DNA of 38,169 bases from a virus, in the IMG/VR virus record IMGVR_UViG_3300028883_001008, positions 1 to 38,169 of that record; one strand, 5' to 3'. Positions 8,519 through 14,523 of this stretch are shown piece after piece. How positions within the stretch are numbered: position 1 is the stretch's first letter; each line of letters starts with the position of its first letter. Below the pieces are notes generated by a model. That model was not told where the DNA came from. It saw only the letters and a list, made by a program, of their open reading frames with translations, and did no database searches. A program made the position numbers and the translations under genes.

Positions 8519-8677
8519 GAGCTTCTTTTATATTCTTTTCCTATTTCAAACAATTTAAATCCTCAATTTTTAGTATATAATTTGGATAAGCTAAAAGTTC
8601 TTATCAAAGTAAATTTGAAAAAACACATTACAATATTTAGTTGAATAGGTTATCAACGATAGAATATATTTATTTCA

Positions 8678-9367
8678 TCATTCAATCTGCCACTCTCCAT
8701 ATTCGTCCATGTAAGCCTGCACGCTTGTACCATCAGTAAAGGTGTACAAACCACCAATTGGACGTCCAGCTAGAAATTTTCCAACATATTTCTCATCTGA
8801 TGAGAAGAAAAATGTACCTTCTCCTGTTCGACTTCCCATTACAAAATCACCTTCGTATACGCTTCCTGATGTTAATGAGTACCTACCTTTCCCATGTGGA
8901 ACACCTCGTTTTGTCTGTCCAACATAAATGCCATCGAAAAATACTATCTCTCTCTCAGTTTCGATTAAAGGAGTCTGAGATGTATCGACCGGGTAAGCTA
9001 GTTGAATATCCCAATACTGTAAGCACCCGTCGTCGGAACTGAAAGCGAATGAGTTTATATTGTCAGAGTATTCATATTTCCCGAGAGGATGAGGTCCCAT
9101 AACATACTCGTATACTAAAGCCTGCCATGGGCTATGTGTTGCTGTGCCTTGCATCTCAATTGATGTTCTGTCTGGTGGACCAAACCTCTTCTCGATTTCC
9201 TCAGGAGCTAGCCCAATAATGATTTCTAGCTGCGACTCAGTTGTAAACTCAGGATGTCTCCTTAGGCCTGGTATCTGGTAGGAAAGACACCCCATAGTAA
9301 AAATAGGAACTAAAATGAAAAAAAGAAAAATGAGTCGTTCAATAAGAGTGTATCGTCGTGAAAGCAT
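8678..9367 (-). CDS. MORN-repeat lipoprotein
   Basis: A 229-residue exported lipoprotein. A hydrophobic signal (FLFFILVPIFTMGC) ends at Cys27, the likely lipidated residue. Residues ~40-140 have no recognised domain but contain GLAPEEIEKRFGPPDR, a motif shared with small outer-membrane assembly lipoproteins that check sequence pairs. The last ~80 residues contain three MORN-like repeats (YVGQTKRGVPHGKGRY, YEGDFVMGSRTGEGTF, YVGKFLAGRPIGGLY). GGAGG lies 7 nt upstream of the ATG. It is the last of a run of minus-strand cargo genes between the defence genes and the phage repressor, and may alter the lysogen's envelope. Function unknown. Confidence 0.8.
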   Translation of the reverse strand: MLSRRYTLIERLIFLFFILVPIFTMGCLSYQIPGLRRHPEFTTESQLEIIIGLAPEEIEKRFGPPDRTSIEMQGTATHSPWQALVYEYVMGPHPLGKYEYSDNINSFAFSSDDGCLQYWDIQLAYPVDTSQTPLIETEREIVFFDGIYVGQTKRGVPHGKGRYSLTSGSVYEGDFVMGSRTGEGTFFFSSDEKYVGKFLAGRPIGGLYTFTDGTSVQAYMDEYGEWQIE

Positions 9368-9424
9368 CGTCTATCCTCCATTTATATGCATACTCAATAA
9401 TTGAACATAAGATATTTTCACTTT

Positions 9425-9730
9425 TCATTTCTGTAAGCCAAATAACATAAAATGCGATAGGTGCTTTTCGGCTATTTTTGCAATTTCTCTCCCCGCTGGA
9501 TCTTCTGGTTCAACTACAGCTTTTACATCAATACCGCAAACTCCTATATTCGAATTATAGAATAATTCTTTCACATAGTGAGAGACATTATTCTCTGAAG
9601 CTGCGGCAGCGAAGTTAATCATCTCAAGCACGTTGGATGCATTACCATTCTTGATTTGAATTTTAATACCAGATGCTGAAATTGAAGCTTGTTCTATCTG
9701 TTGACATATATTGGAGCAGTGTTCTTTCAT
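9425..9730 (-). CDS. Hypothetical protein downstream of YbjQ-like gene
   Basis: A 101-residue protein of unknown function that starts immediately after the YbjQ-like gene stops, so the two are likely cotranscribed. It contains IKIQIKNGNASNVLEMINFAAAASEN, a predicted helical centre and a short cysteine-poor C-terminus. There is no signal peptide or clear membrane span and no convincing Shine-Dalgarno, consistent with translational coupling. Confidence 0.6.
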   Translation of the reverse strand: MKEHCSNICQQIEQASISASGIKIQIKNGNASNVLEMINFAAAASENNVSHYVKELFYNSNIGVCGIDVKAVVEPEDPAGREIAKIAEKHLSHFMLFGLQK

Positions 9731-10357
9731 CTAAATAACAACTGCAGTGCCGGAAACAGTAAGAAGCATCATGCCTTCAGCATACTCATCGAAATCAAGA
9801 CTTACACCAATAATGGCGTTTGCACCACGGCTAAAAGCTTCCTCTTTGATATCCTTGATAGCTTCTTCCCTCATCGTCTTCATTGACGATTGCAGGGCTT
9901 CAGATCTTCCACCGACCACATTCCTTATACCAGCAAACGCATCTTTAAATATTCCAATTCCAGCGGCAACCTGGCCTGTTACAATACCAAGGTACTGCTT
10001 GACTGATTTCCCTTCTACTGTATTAGTTGTAATTATTATCATCTCATTGAGGGTTTTCTCTTTATCAGCTGCTTTTTGTTTCCGATCAATTACTTTTTGC
10101 TCTTCTTTGGTATTTCCACCATTGGCAATTGAATCCCAATCTTCTAAACTTAATCCGATTACATCGCTTTGACGCTTTCTGAGCTCTTTGAACCGTTCTT
10201 TGTATGAATCATTTTCAAGCTTTTTTAGAATATAATGATTTCCAAAGCCCTTCTCGAAAAGGAATAAAGATCCGCATGTATTGCATACAACTTTCTTGTC
10301 TTTCTTTTCTCCTTCAACAGTTCCATTTTGACAAACGGGACATTTAAATAAATCCAT
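9731..10357 (-). CDS. Zinc-ribbon protein with YbjQ (DUF74) domain
   Basis: A 208-residue fusion. Residues 1-35 form a zinc ribbon with paired cysteines CPVC (6/9) and CNTC (25/28). Residues ~40-105 are a charged linker. From ~106 to the end it matches the YbjQ/UPF0145 family (PF01906), with TTNTVEGKSVKQYLGIVTG, DAFAGIRNVVGGRS, ANAIIGVSLDFDEY and a VSGTAV ending. YbjQ-family proteins form pentameric rings of unknown role. I chose ATG 10357 because GGGAG lies 6 nt upstream. It sits in the minus-strand cargo cluster. Confidence 0.85.
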   Translation of the reverse strand: MDLFKCPVCQNGTVEGEKKDKKVVCNTCGSLFLFEKGFGNHYILKKLENDSYKERFKELRKRQSDVIGLSLEDWDSIANGGNTKEEQKVIDRKQKAADKEKTLNEMIIITTNTVEGKSVKQYLGIVTGQVAAGIGIFKDAFAGIRNVVGGRSEALQSSMKTMREEAIKDIKEEAFSRGANAIIGVSLDFDEYAEGMMLLTVSGTAVVI

Positions 10358-10383
10358 ATACAACTCCCATTATTTAAAGATTT

Positions 10384-10725
10384 TTATTTTTCGAACTCAA
10401 CCCCGCCGGTAGAAATCTTATACATAAATTCCATATAAGGAAGCTTCAGAATAGTTTTATTCTGGGTCATCTTTTGAAATTCACTGATTACAGTTGCCCG
10501 TCCCAATAGAGAGACCCCATTGGAGTTCTCTAAAAGGAAACCGTCAGCTGAATCGATGAAATCGAAGTTTGTACCAGATCTGAAATACCAGATAGTGATT
10601 CCTTCTGGGATTGCGCCGATTGGCTGCACTACGAAAAACCCTGTTGTAAAGAAAACCAAGAGAAGAAGAATAACTAAGAACAAAAAGATGATCCCTGTTT
10701 TTCCTTTTTTACTTTTTTCAGACAT
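10384..10725 (-). CDS. Small membrane protein with one TM helix
   Basis: A 113-residue protein with a lysine-rich N-terminus (SEKSKKGKTG) followed by a strongly hydrophobic helix at about residues 12-36 (IIFLFLVILLLLVFFTTGFFVV) and a soluble ~75-residue C-terminal domain, probably extracytoplasmic. The family is not recognised. GGAGG lies 10 nt upstream of ATG. It ends 27 bp before the YbjQ-like gene and starts 38 bp after the secreted-protein gene ends, so the cluster probably forms an operon. Confidence 0.65.
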   Translation of the reverse strand: MSEKSKKGKTGIIFLFLVILLLLVFFTTGFFVVQPIGAIPEGITIWYFRSGTNFDFIDSADGFLLENSNGVSLLGRATVISEFQKMTQNKTILKLPYMEFMYKISTGGVEFEK

Positions 10726-10762
10726 CTTTAAAAATCCTCCAATTTTTTTATATTGCTGTTAA

Positions 10763-11320
10763 TCATAATTTATCTTTAGCTTCTTCCTTCCGCGCTTCCG
10801 ATTGTTGTTCTGAAAGCGGTTTATATTCGTAAAAGATTAGGTGATTGATTTCATAATTATCGCCGGCAAGTATGTTTCTTATTGTGATATCATCGGTTTC
10901 CCAATCTGAATAATACTTCAAGTGTCCTAAAGAGACTGCAAACCCATACTCATCTTTATCATCCCGATAGAGATCATTCAGCCACATTATCTTTTCCGCC
11001 TTAGGTTCGCCATATTTTTCTTTTAGCAAAGAATTAATTTTATAGTAATCGTCTATAAACATGTTTTTTTGGCTGTGTCTTTCATTAAAAGAATAAGTTC
11101 CTCTAAAAAATTTGCCATTATGAAATAGATAATATACATGTGCCGAAAGGCCACCAATAGTATCTGAGTAGACCAGATATTCGGGATCTTCGGCCAGTAG
11201 TTCTGCAGTCTCAGATTGTTTCACTTCATCGATGGTAACCCCCCAATCTATACCGCGGAACTGTGCAAATGCAGAAGATGCCAAGACAAGCAGAACCATA
11301 AGAAAAATTGCTTTTTTCAT
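10763..11320 (-). CDS. Secreted hypothetical protein
   Basis: A 185-residue protein with a typical signal peptide (MKKAIFLMVLLVLASSAFAQ, cleavage after SAFA). The mature part begins FRGIDWGVTIDEVKQSE, a pattern common in small periplasmic proteins of unknown function that read 'F.GI.WG....EVK'. I chose ATG 11320 because GGAGG is 5 nt upstream; the longer frame from TTG 11332 would overlap that site. It is the first gene of the minus-strand cargo cluster. Confidence 0.75.
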   Translation of the reverse strand: MKKAIFLMVLLVLASSAFAQFRGIDWGVTIDEVKQSETAELLAEDPEYLVYSDTIGGLSAHVYYLFHNGKFFRGTYSFNERHSQKNMFIDDYYKINSLLKEKYGEPKAEKIMWLNDLYRDDKDEYGFAVSLGHLKYYSDWETDDITIRNILAGDNYEINHLIFYEYKPLSEQQSEARKEEAKDKL

Positions 11321-11543
11321 AAATACCTCCAAACGTTAATAAATAACCAATTTATATCCGATGAATTAAATAGGAAAAAAAGTAAAGATGACTGAATTGT
11401 TACATTTTCCAAAGACATATCAATATATAGATACATTATACACCAGAAAACGGGGAAATAAAGGAAAAAATCTACTCTGTTGCTTCATTCGATATGGATA
11501 GGTAAGTCAGGAAGGAAAGGGAAGGATTTTGCAGTTAGTCTGA

Positions 11544-11885
11544 TTACGCCTCTCTCTTTTCCGGCTGCTTTGATCTTGAAGCGTACCCTTCTGCCAGCAC
11601 TCTCACTGCCTCGATTCCGGTATTGTCCATCACATCGAGGTAACGGACGATGTCCGCATACCGCGGCGGCGGCCTCCAGGCATCCTGCTTTTCTTCCGTT
11701 ACCAGATACTCCACTGTGGTGTTGAGGGCTTTAGCGATGGCGACCGCCTGGTCTGCTCGAGGTATACGCTGGTAATTTATCCAGCCGCGAAAAGTAGCAT
11801 AACTAATACCACACTGCTCTGCAATCCATTCCTGAGTAGTATTCTGCCTTTTGATTTCTTCTTTGACATGAATCCAAAAGTTCAT
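11544..11885 (-). CDS. CI-like phage repressor, XRE family
   Basis: A 113-residue regulator with an N-terminal helix-turn-helix: TQEWIAEQCGISYATFRGWINYQRIP followed by ADQAVAIAKALNTTVEYLV, the classic XRE layout. The ~40-residue C-terminal tail is too short for a LexA-like autocleavage domain, so induction must work by another route; the ImmA-type protease at 1959-3029 is a candidate, by inference only. I chose the ATG at 11885; a TTG at 11903 is possible. It is transcribed away from the early genes, as expected for a lysogeny repressor, with operator-like repeats in the gap. Confidence 0.8.
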   Translation of the reverse strand: MNFWIHVKEEIKRQNTTQEWIAEQCGISYATFRGWINYQRIPRADQAVAIAKALNTTVEYLVTEEKQDAWRPPPRYADIVRYLDVMDNTGIEAVRVLAEGYASRSKQPEKREA

Positions 11886-11901
11886 ACCTATATTATCGTA
11901 C

Positions 11902-11992
11902 AAAACTGTCCTAAATAGCGTAAAAAAACTCTTGACAATAGTTTTATATGAGACAATAATTCAAATATGAAACGTCCCATACAAGACAGTTT
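11902..11992. promoter_or_regulatory. Divergent control region with operator-like repeats
   Basis: The gap between the repressor and the first early gene holds related elements: AAACTGTC (11903-11910), its exact reverse complement GACAGTTT (11985-11992), GACAATAGTTT (11934-11944) and GACAATAATT (11953-11962). The last two overlap the -35 and -10 boxes of the rightward promoter, a natural arrangement for repression by the neighbouring CI-like protein. Confidence 0.5.
11932..11960 (+). promoter_or_regulatory. Early rightward promoter, likely leaderless transcript
   Basis: TTGACA (11932-11937), a 17-bp spacer and AATAAT (11955-11960) form a strong promoter. Only 6 nt separate the -10 box from ATG 11967, so transcription should start at or within a base or two of the start codon. 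Confidence 0.65.
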
Positions 11993-12170
11993 AGGTTTTA
12001 CAAAGGTCTCAATGAAGACATCTAAAGCCGAATCAGAGAAAATCGATTTCTTCTTCACTTCTCATCCCGCCTTGAAAAAAGGGGAAACCATAAAGCGCTG
12101 GATTCTTGAAGGTATAGACAGGGAAGAGCAGAAGAACGAGCTGCAGGAGCAGACCGGAAACCTGGTATGA
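11967..12170 (+). CDS. First early gene, hypothetical protein
   Basis: A 67-residue protein of unknown function, encoded first in the rightward early operon. The ATG at 11967 coincides with the predicted transcription start, so translation would be leaderless. An alternative start is ATG 12012 behind AAAGG. It contains MKTSKAESEKIDFFFTSHP and an acidic C-terminal helix (EEQKNELQEQ). The position facing the repressor suggests a Cro-like or antirepressor role, but no helix-turn-helix is evident. It is coupled to the next gene by ATGA. Confidence 0.55.
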   Translation: MKRPIQDSLGFTKVSMKTSKAESEKIDFFFTSHPALKKGETIKRWILEGIDREEQKNELQEQTGNLV

Positions 12171-12436
12171 ACAGTGAAATCTACGAAGCGATAGAACAGG
12201 GGCTCGATGTGATACGGGAAAACCAGCTTCTCGTGTATAGGAAGGCCATTGAGACGCTTCAGGGGGCGGGATTTCTCGTGCTGGAGGATCCCGAGGTTAT
12301 AGAGCAGCTTTCCGGAAAGGGCCCGCCTACAGATTCAATACAGATTGAGCTTTGTATGACCTGGAAGGTGTTGGGGAGGGTCAGACAGCATCAAAAGGAG
12401 CAAAAACCATATCCACCAACAGGAGGAAAGGTTTGA
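12167..12436 (+). CDS. Small early phage protein
   Basis: An 89-residue protein of unknown function, overlapping the preceding gene by ATGA. It contains YEAIEQGLDVIRENQLLVYRK and GFLVLEDPEVIEQL, consistent with a compact helical protein, and ends in a proline-rich tail (PYPPTGGKV). There are no motifs that allow assignment. Start and stop fit the tightly packed early operon. Confidence 0.6.
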   Translation: MNSEIYEAIEQGLDVIRENQLLVYRKAIETLQGAGFLVLEDPEVIEQLSGKGPPTDSIQIELCMTWKVLGRVRQHQKEQKPYPPTGGKV

Positions 12437-12579
12437 GAAATTGGATCGTCGTTGCTTATACAGCGATTGTTCCGGGGAGTGCCGGCCGGAACCTGTCTTT
12501 CGATTATGTATCTGATGAGCCGCAGGCGCACGGCGCCGGACCGTGTATTCATCAGGCCAATGGTAAAAACCGGCAATAA
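12433..12579 (+). CDS. Possible 48-residue protein, TTG start
   Basis: A short frame starting at TTG 12433, which overlaps the previous stop (TTGA) and has GGAGG 6 nt upstream. The product starts MRNWIVVAYTAIVPG and ends 8 bp before a strong terminator. The coupling pattern and Shine-Dalgarno support it. Against it, the DNA is full of GC-rich dyads, including CTGATGA/TCATCAG at 12512-12555, and the protein resembles nothing I know. It could equally be untranslated leader. Confidence 0.4.
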   Translation: MRNWIVVAYTAIVPGSAGRNLSFDYVSDEPQAHGAGPCIHQANGKNRQ

Positions 12580-12587
12580 TACTTTGC

Positions 12588-12627
12588 GCCGGACCGCTCA
12601 TTTGAACGTCCAGCGGTCCGGCTTTTA
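12588..12627 (+). terminator. Strong intrinsic terminator ahead of tRNA
   Basis: GCCGGACCGCT (12588-12598) pairs perfectly with AGCGGTCCGGC (12612-12622), an 11-bp stem with a 13-nt loop followed by TTTTA. The tRNA begins 2 nt later. It may terminate early transcription or be a processing hairpin for the tRNA. Confidence 0.75.
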
Positions 12628-12628
12628 T

Positions 12629-12700
12629 TGTGGGGTAGGGCAGAGGTAGCCCGTGAGGCTCATATCCTCCAGGTCGCAGGTTCGATTCCTGCCCCCGCAA
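12629..12700 (+). tRNA. tRNA-Met (CAU anticodon), initiator-like ends
   Basis: A cloverleaf can be drawn by hand: acceptor TGTGGGG/CCCCGCA, D stem GGGC/GCCC with loop AGAGGTA, anticodon stem TGAGG/CCTCC with one terminal mismatch and loop CTCATAT (anticodon CAT at 12661-12663), variable loop AGGTC, T stem GCAGG/CCTGC with loop TTCGATT, and discriminator A. CCA is not encoded. The CCCCCGCAA 3' end recalls bacterial initiator tRNA, but position 1 is T (pairing with A72), and the three G-C pairs of the initiator anticodon stem are absent. A CAU anticodon could also belong to an isoleucine tRNA after modification. Confidence 0.85.
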
Positions 12701-13040
12701 TATGGAGGAAGGAACAACCGCCGTAAAAACCCAGGGAGTAGGCATGAAACTGTCCGTAAAAAGATGGTCCCTGTGCGAAACCTGATAAAAACCATGTCGG
12801 TGAAAGGCCGATCCGACCTGCCGGGAATTATCGGCCCGGCAACCAGTGAGGCCGTAAGCGTGCGGCTGTGCAGATGGCAGGAATTACCGCGGCACCACCG
12901 CGGGAACACCGCACATGGAATGGCTGGTCTATCCCCTCCGGGTCGCGCCGGACACTGGTTATCGCGCCGTTCCGAATGTCTGACGGTTATCAGGCATTTC
13001 AAAGCGGAGACGGGACCGCCGGGCCGGTTGGAAGACCGGC
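12701..13040 (+). other. GC-rich structured segment, coding status unclear
   Basis: About 340 bp without a convincing gene. A purine-rich GGAGGAAGG begins 5 bp after the tRNA. A 27-codon frame from ATG 12702 and a frame open from ATG 12764 to 13060 exist; the latter runs into the tRNA-like element and has an implausible composition. Strong dyads stand out: GCCGGG/CCCGGC (12820-12840), CCGCGG twice flanking CACCA (about 12888-12904) and GCCGGT/ACCGGC (13023-13040). I read it as mainly structured RNA or decayed sequence. Confidence 0.35.
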
Positions 13041-13045
13041 AGCAT

Positions 13046-13099
13046 GAGCCGGCAGTGTAATGTGGGGCACGCTATCGGGTTCGAGTCCCGTCCGGCTCA
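13046..13099 (+). ncRNA. tRNA-like element lacking an anticodon arm
   Basis: A 54-nt element. Acceptor GAGCCGG (13046-13052) pairs with CCGGCTC (13092-13098), discriminator A 13099. CA is followed by the D stem GTGT/GCAC with loop AATGTGGG. The T arm is CGGG/CCCG with loop TTCGAGT. Between D arm and T arm only GCTA (13071-13074) remains, so the whole anticodon arm and variable loop are missing. The hairpin GCCGGT/ACCGGC (13023-13040) lies 5 nt upstream. It could be a deleted tRNA remnant or a functional mini tRNA mimic; the preserved acceptor pairing argues for some selection. Confidence 0.5.
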
Positions 13100-13125
13100 T
13101 ACGTCAATAGAGGAAGGGTGATTGA

Positions 13126-13317
13126 ATGAAGTTGTATACGGTAAAAGCAAACAGTTTTTCCGGGGTCTACAACGCCGGTAGATACGTAGCAAGCTCCCAG
13201 GAAGAGGCAAAACAGAAAGCGAAAGAGGAATATATGAATAGCCCGATGGGGAGACAGCTGAAAGACGTTGGGCGATTCAGTTTCTTCATTACCAATGAAG
13301 AGAGAGTCGACGGCTAA
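13126..13317 (+). CDS. Small phage protein
   Basis: A 63-residue protein, MKLYTVKANSFSGVYNAGR..., resembling short phage early proteins of the 'SQEEAKQKAKEEY' type in which a strand pair precedes an alanine/lysine helix. A good Shine-Dalgarno (GAGGAAGGG, 7 nt) follows the tRNA-like element directly. Function unknown. Confidence 0.65.
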   Translation: MKLYTVKANSFSGVYNAGRYVASSQEEAKQKAKEEYMNSPMGRQLKDVGRFSFFITNEERVDG

Positions 13318-13355
13318 CCTGGAAGTAAATCCCGACGGTAACAGGGGAATAAGAG

Positions 13356-13538
13356 GTGAGTATAAAGACAGGTCAGACAGTGAAGGAAATGAATGCTCTG
13401 CACAGCCGGATCCGTCGACTGAACGCGGCAGTCAGGCGACATCCGGAGCGGACTGATAAGGGCACCCGGGCGCTGCTGATCGAGTATCGAGGGATCTATG
13501 AAGAGAGTGAAAAGGAAAAGAGGGATAACATCGAATGA
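13356..13538 (+). CDS. Small helical phage protein
   Basis: A 60-residue basic, helical protein (NALHSRIRRLNAAVRRHPE, ALLIEYRGIYEESEKEK) starting at GTG 13356. An internal ATG at 13392 is possible but has poorer spacing. It overlaps the next gene by ATGA. No domain is recognised; the composition would suit a nucleic-acid-associated early protein. Confidence 0.5.
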   Translation: MSIKTGQTVKEMNALHSRIRRLNAAVRRHPERTDKGTRALLIEYRGIYEESEKEKRDNIE

Positions 13539-13702
13539 AGCGTTACTACTTCCCGAAGCAGCGGATAACAACTGGAAAATTTACTCTTCAAATCACAACC
13601 GGTGGATCTGTCTATCATGATTTGGTTTCTTGCATAACCATTTTAACCCCAGGGGAGGGCTATATCAACTTAAAAAACTGGAGTGGCGAATGGAAGGGAT
13701 GA
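13535..13702 (+). CDS. 55-residue phage protein, coupled by ATGA
   Basis: A short frame (55 residues) beginning MKRYYFPKQRITTGKFTLQI and ending NWSGEWKG. The start overlaps the previous stop by ATGA. The stop overlaps the next gene. The product looks beta-rich with several aromatic residues. There is no family match in memory. Support rests on the overlap pattern, a plausible composition and the absence of any other gene here. Confidence 0.55.
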   Translation: MKRYYFPKQRITTGKFTLQITTGGSVYHDLVSCITILTPGEGYINLKNWSGEWKG

Positions 13703-14127
13703 CAATACAGCAGATAGCGACTACCTGTAATGTCGCTGAATCTACAGTTAGGGGCTGGGCTCGTAAAACCGCAGAATCTGCGGATATAAGCGCAAAAATT
13801 GCGAATTCGCGAGGTAGAAAAGCTGCGAAGTTATCTCTACCGGAGACAATCGCCATTGTTCTCGCCGGTGGACGTTATACCCTCGCTTATCTTCTCGAGG
13901 AGAACGCACGAAGATCCCGAGGGGATCATCGAATAGATCGTTTTCCCAACGGTGCACAGCTGGCCGAGCTTCGGAGGATCTTCGGTCCCGCGGAAGCCGC
14001 GCGGCGGGTGGATTTTGCAATCGGCTACTCGATTGCAGAAGCGGTTGCCTCCCCGGATTATGCCCGGCAGCAATTCGACAGGATAAAGGCAAATCTCAAA
14101 CAAAAGCATCTGGATTTCAGAGGTTAA
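13690..14127 (+). CDS. HTH protein, phage early region
   Basis: A 145-residue protein starting MEGMTIQQIATTCNVAESTVRGWARK, a clear helix-turn-helix of transposase/resolvase type at residues 4-27. The rest (LPETIAIVLAGGRYTLAYLLEENARR, GPAEAARRVDFAIGYSIAEAVA) is helical and unassigned. I prefer ATG 13690 behind GGAG; ATG 13699 overlapping the previous stop is an alternative. The frame is open further upstream (to 13630), but the gene before it covers that DNA. Likely a DNA-binding regulator. Confidence 0.65.
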   Translation: MEGMTIQQIATTCNVAESTVRGWARKTAESADISAKIANSRGRKAAKLSLPETIAIVLAGGRYTLAYLLEENARRSRGDHRIDRFPNGAQLAELRRIFGPAEAARRVDFAIGYSIAEAVASPDYARQQFDRIKANLKQKHLDFRG

Positions 14128-14131
14128 GGAT

Positions 14132-14305
14132 ATGGAAGCAAGGCAAGCAATGAAAAGTATCTACGAGCAAGTATTGTACGGCAAGGATCGGGAGCTTTCT
14201 AATGCTCTCCTGCATGAACTGATTGAGAAGTCTGTACACAACACTCTTAACCCTGAGCTGCAGGAAGTTCTTGATGAATATGTGCAGGCGGTAGAAGAGG
14301 TATGA
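14132..14305 (+). CDS. 57-residue phage protein
   Basis: An acidic, helical 57-residue protein (MEARQAMKSIYEQVLYGK, LLHELIEKSV, ELQEVLDEYVQAVEEV) starting 4 bp after the HTH gene with TAAGGAT before the ATG. It overlaps the next gene by ATGA. Unknown function; the coupling on its 3' side and clean composition support a real gene. Confidence 0.6.
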   Translation: MEARQAMKSIYEQVLYGKDRELSNALLHELIEKSVHNTLNPELQEVLDEYVQAVEEV

Positions 14306-14499
14306 AGAAGCTCCTTAAAGTCGATGACGTAGCGGAAATCACCCGGCTCAGCTCAGTAACTATCTACAAGTGGGCTGAAGAGGGGAAGATCCCATCTTTT
14401 CGACTGGGTAATCGCGTGCGATTCGACTATGAGGAGATCATGCAGTGGATCAAGGAAAAGAAGAGAGAGAGAACAAAACAACCGGCGTTGCCGGTATGA
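14302..14499 (+). CDS. Excisionase-family HTH protein
   Basis: A 65-residue MerR/excisionase-type DNA-binding protein (HTH_17). The diagnostic pattern is LLKVDDVAEITRLSSVTIYKWAEEGKIPSFRLGNRVRFDYEEIMQWI, with the winged-helix turn 'GKIPSFRLGNRVRF', shown here in two parts: VDDVAEI...TIYKWAEEG and IPSFRLGNRVRF. Members act as excisionases that direct integrase or as small regulators. Here it lies far from the integrase, in the early operon, so either role is open. Coupled by ATGA to the preceding gene. Confidence 0.8.
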   Translation: MKKLLKVDDVAEITRLSSVTIYKWAEEGKIPSFRLGNRVRFDYEEIMQWIKEKKRERTKQPALPV

Positions 14500-14523
14500 G
14501 GATTCTAAAACAGGGGAGGATAC

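Larger units (their letters stand above)
5375..8553 (-). pseudogene. Type IV-like SRA-HNH restriction gene, doubly broken
   Basis: A modification-dependent restriction gene interrupted by the IS66 element. Reading upstream of the right end of the IS joins the frame: a TTG start at 8553-8551 behind GAGGA, then MFEIGKEYKRSSDIHEKYGGQ, continuing after the IS through RGGIST, FLFTSDRG, WYTGEGQTG and HLFEQ. This pattern is that of the SRA-like domain of ScoMcrA-type HNH proteins, which read modified bases. The C-terminus is an HNH domain (CEGCGEKAPF, ECHHLYRLADGG). At the C7 run 5510-5516 one extra base shifts the frame. With six bases it continues PDHPQNVIALCPNCHRKVHY and stops at 5375, restoring the second CxxC. 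The intact length would be about 277 residues. The frameshift could be a homopolymer sequencing error; the IS insertion is unambiguous. Confidence 0.85.

Noticed and set aside
12512-12555. CTGATGA motif suggesting a hammerhead ribozyme
   Set aside because: The conserved GAAA and cleavage triplet are not found in the proper positions; the motif simply pairs with TCATCAG as a long hairpin.
12653-13060. Long plus-strand frame across the tRNA and GC-rich region
   Set aside because: It starts inside the tRNA-Met and ends inside the tRNA-like element, with arginine- and proline-rich random composition; treated as shadow of RNA elements.
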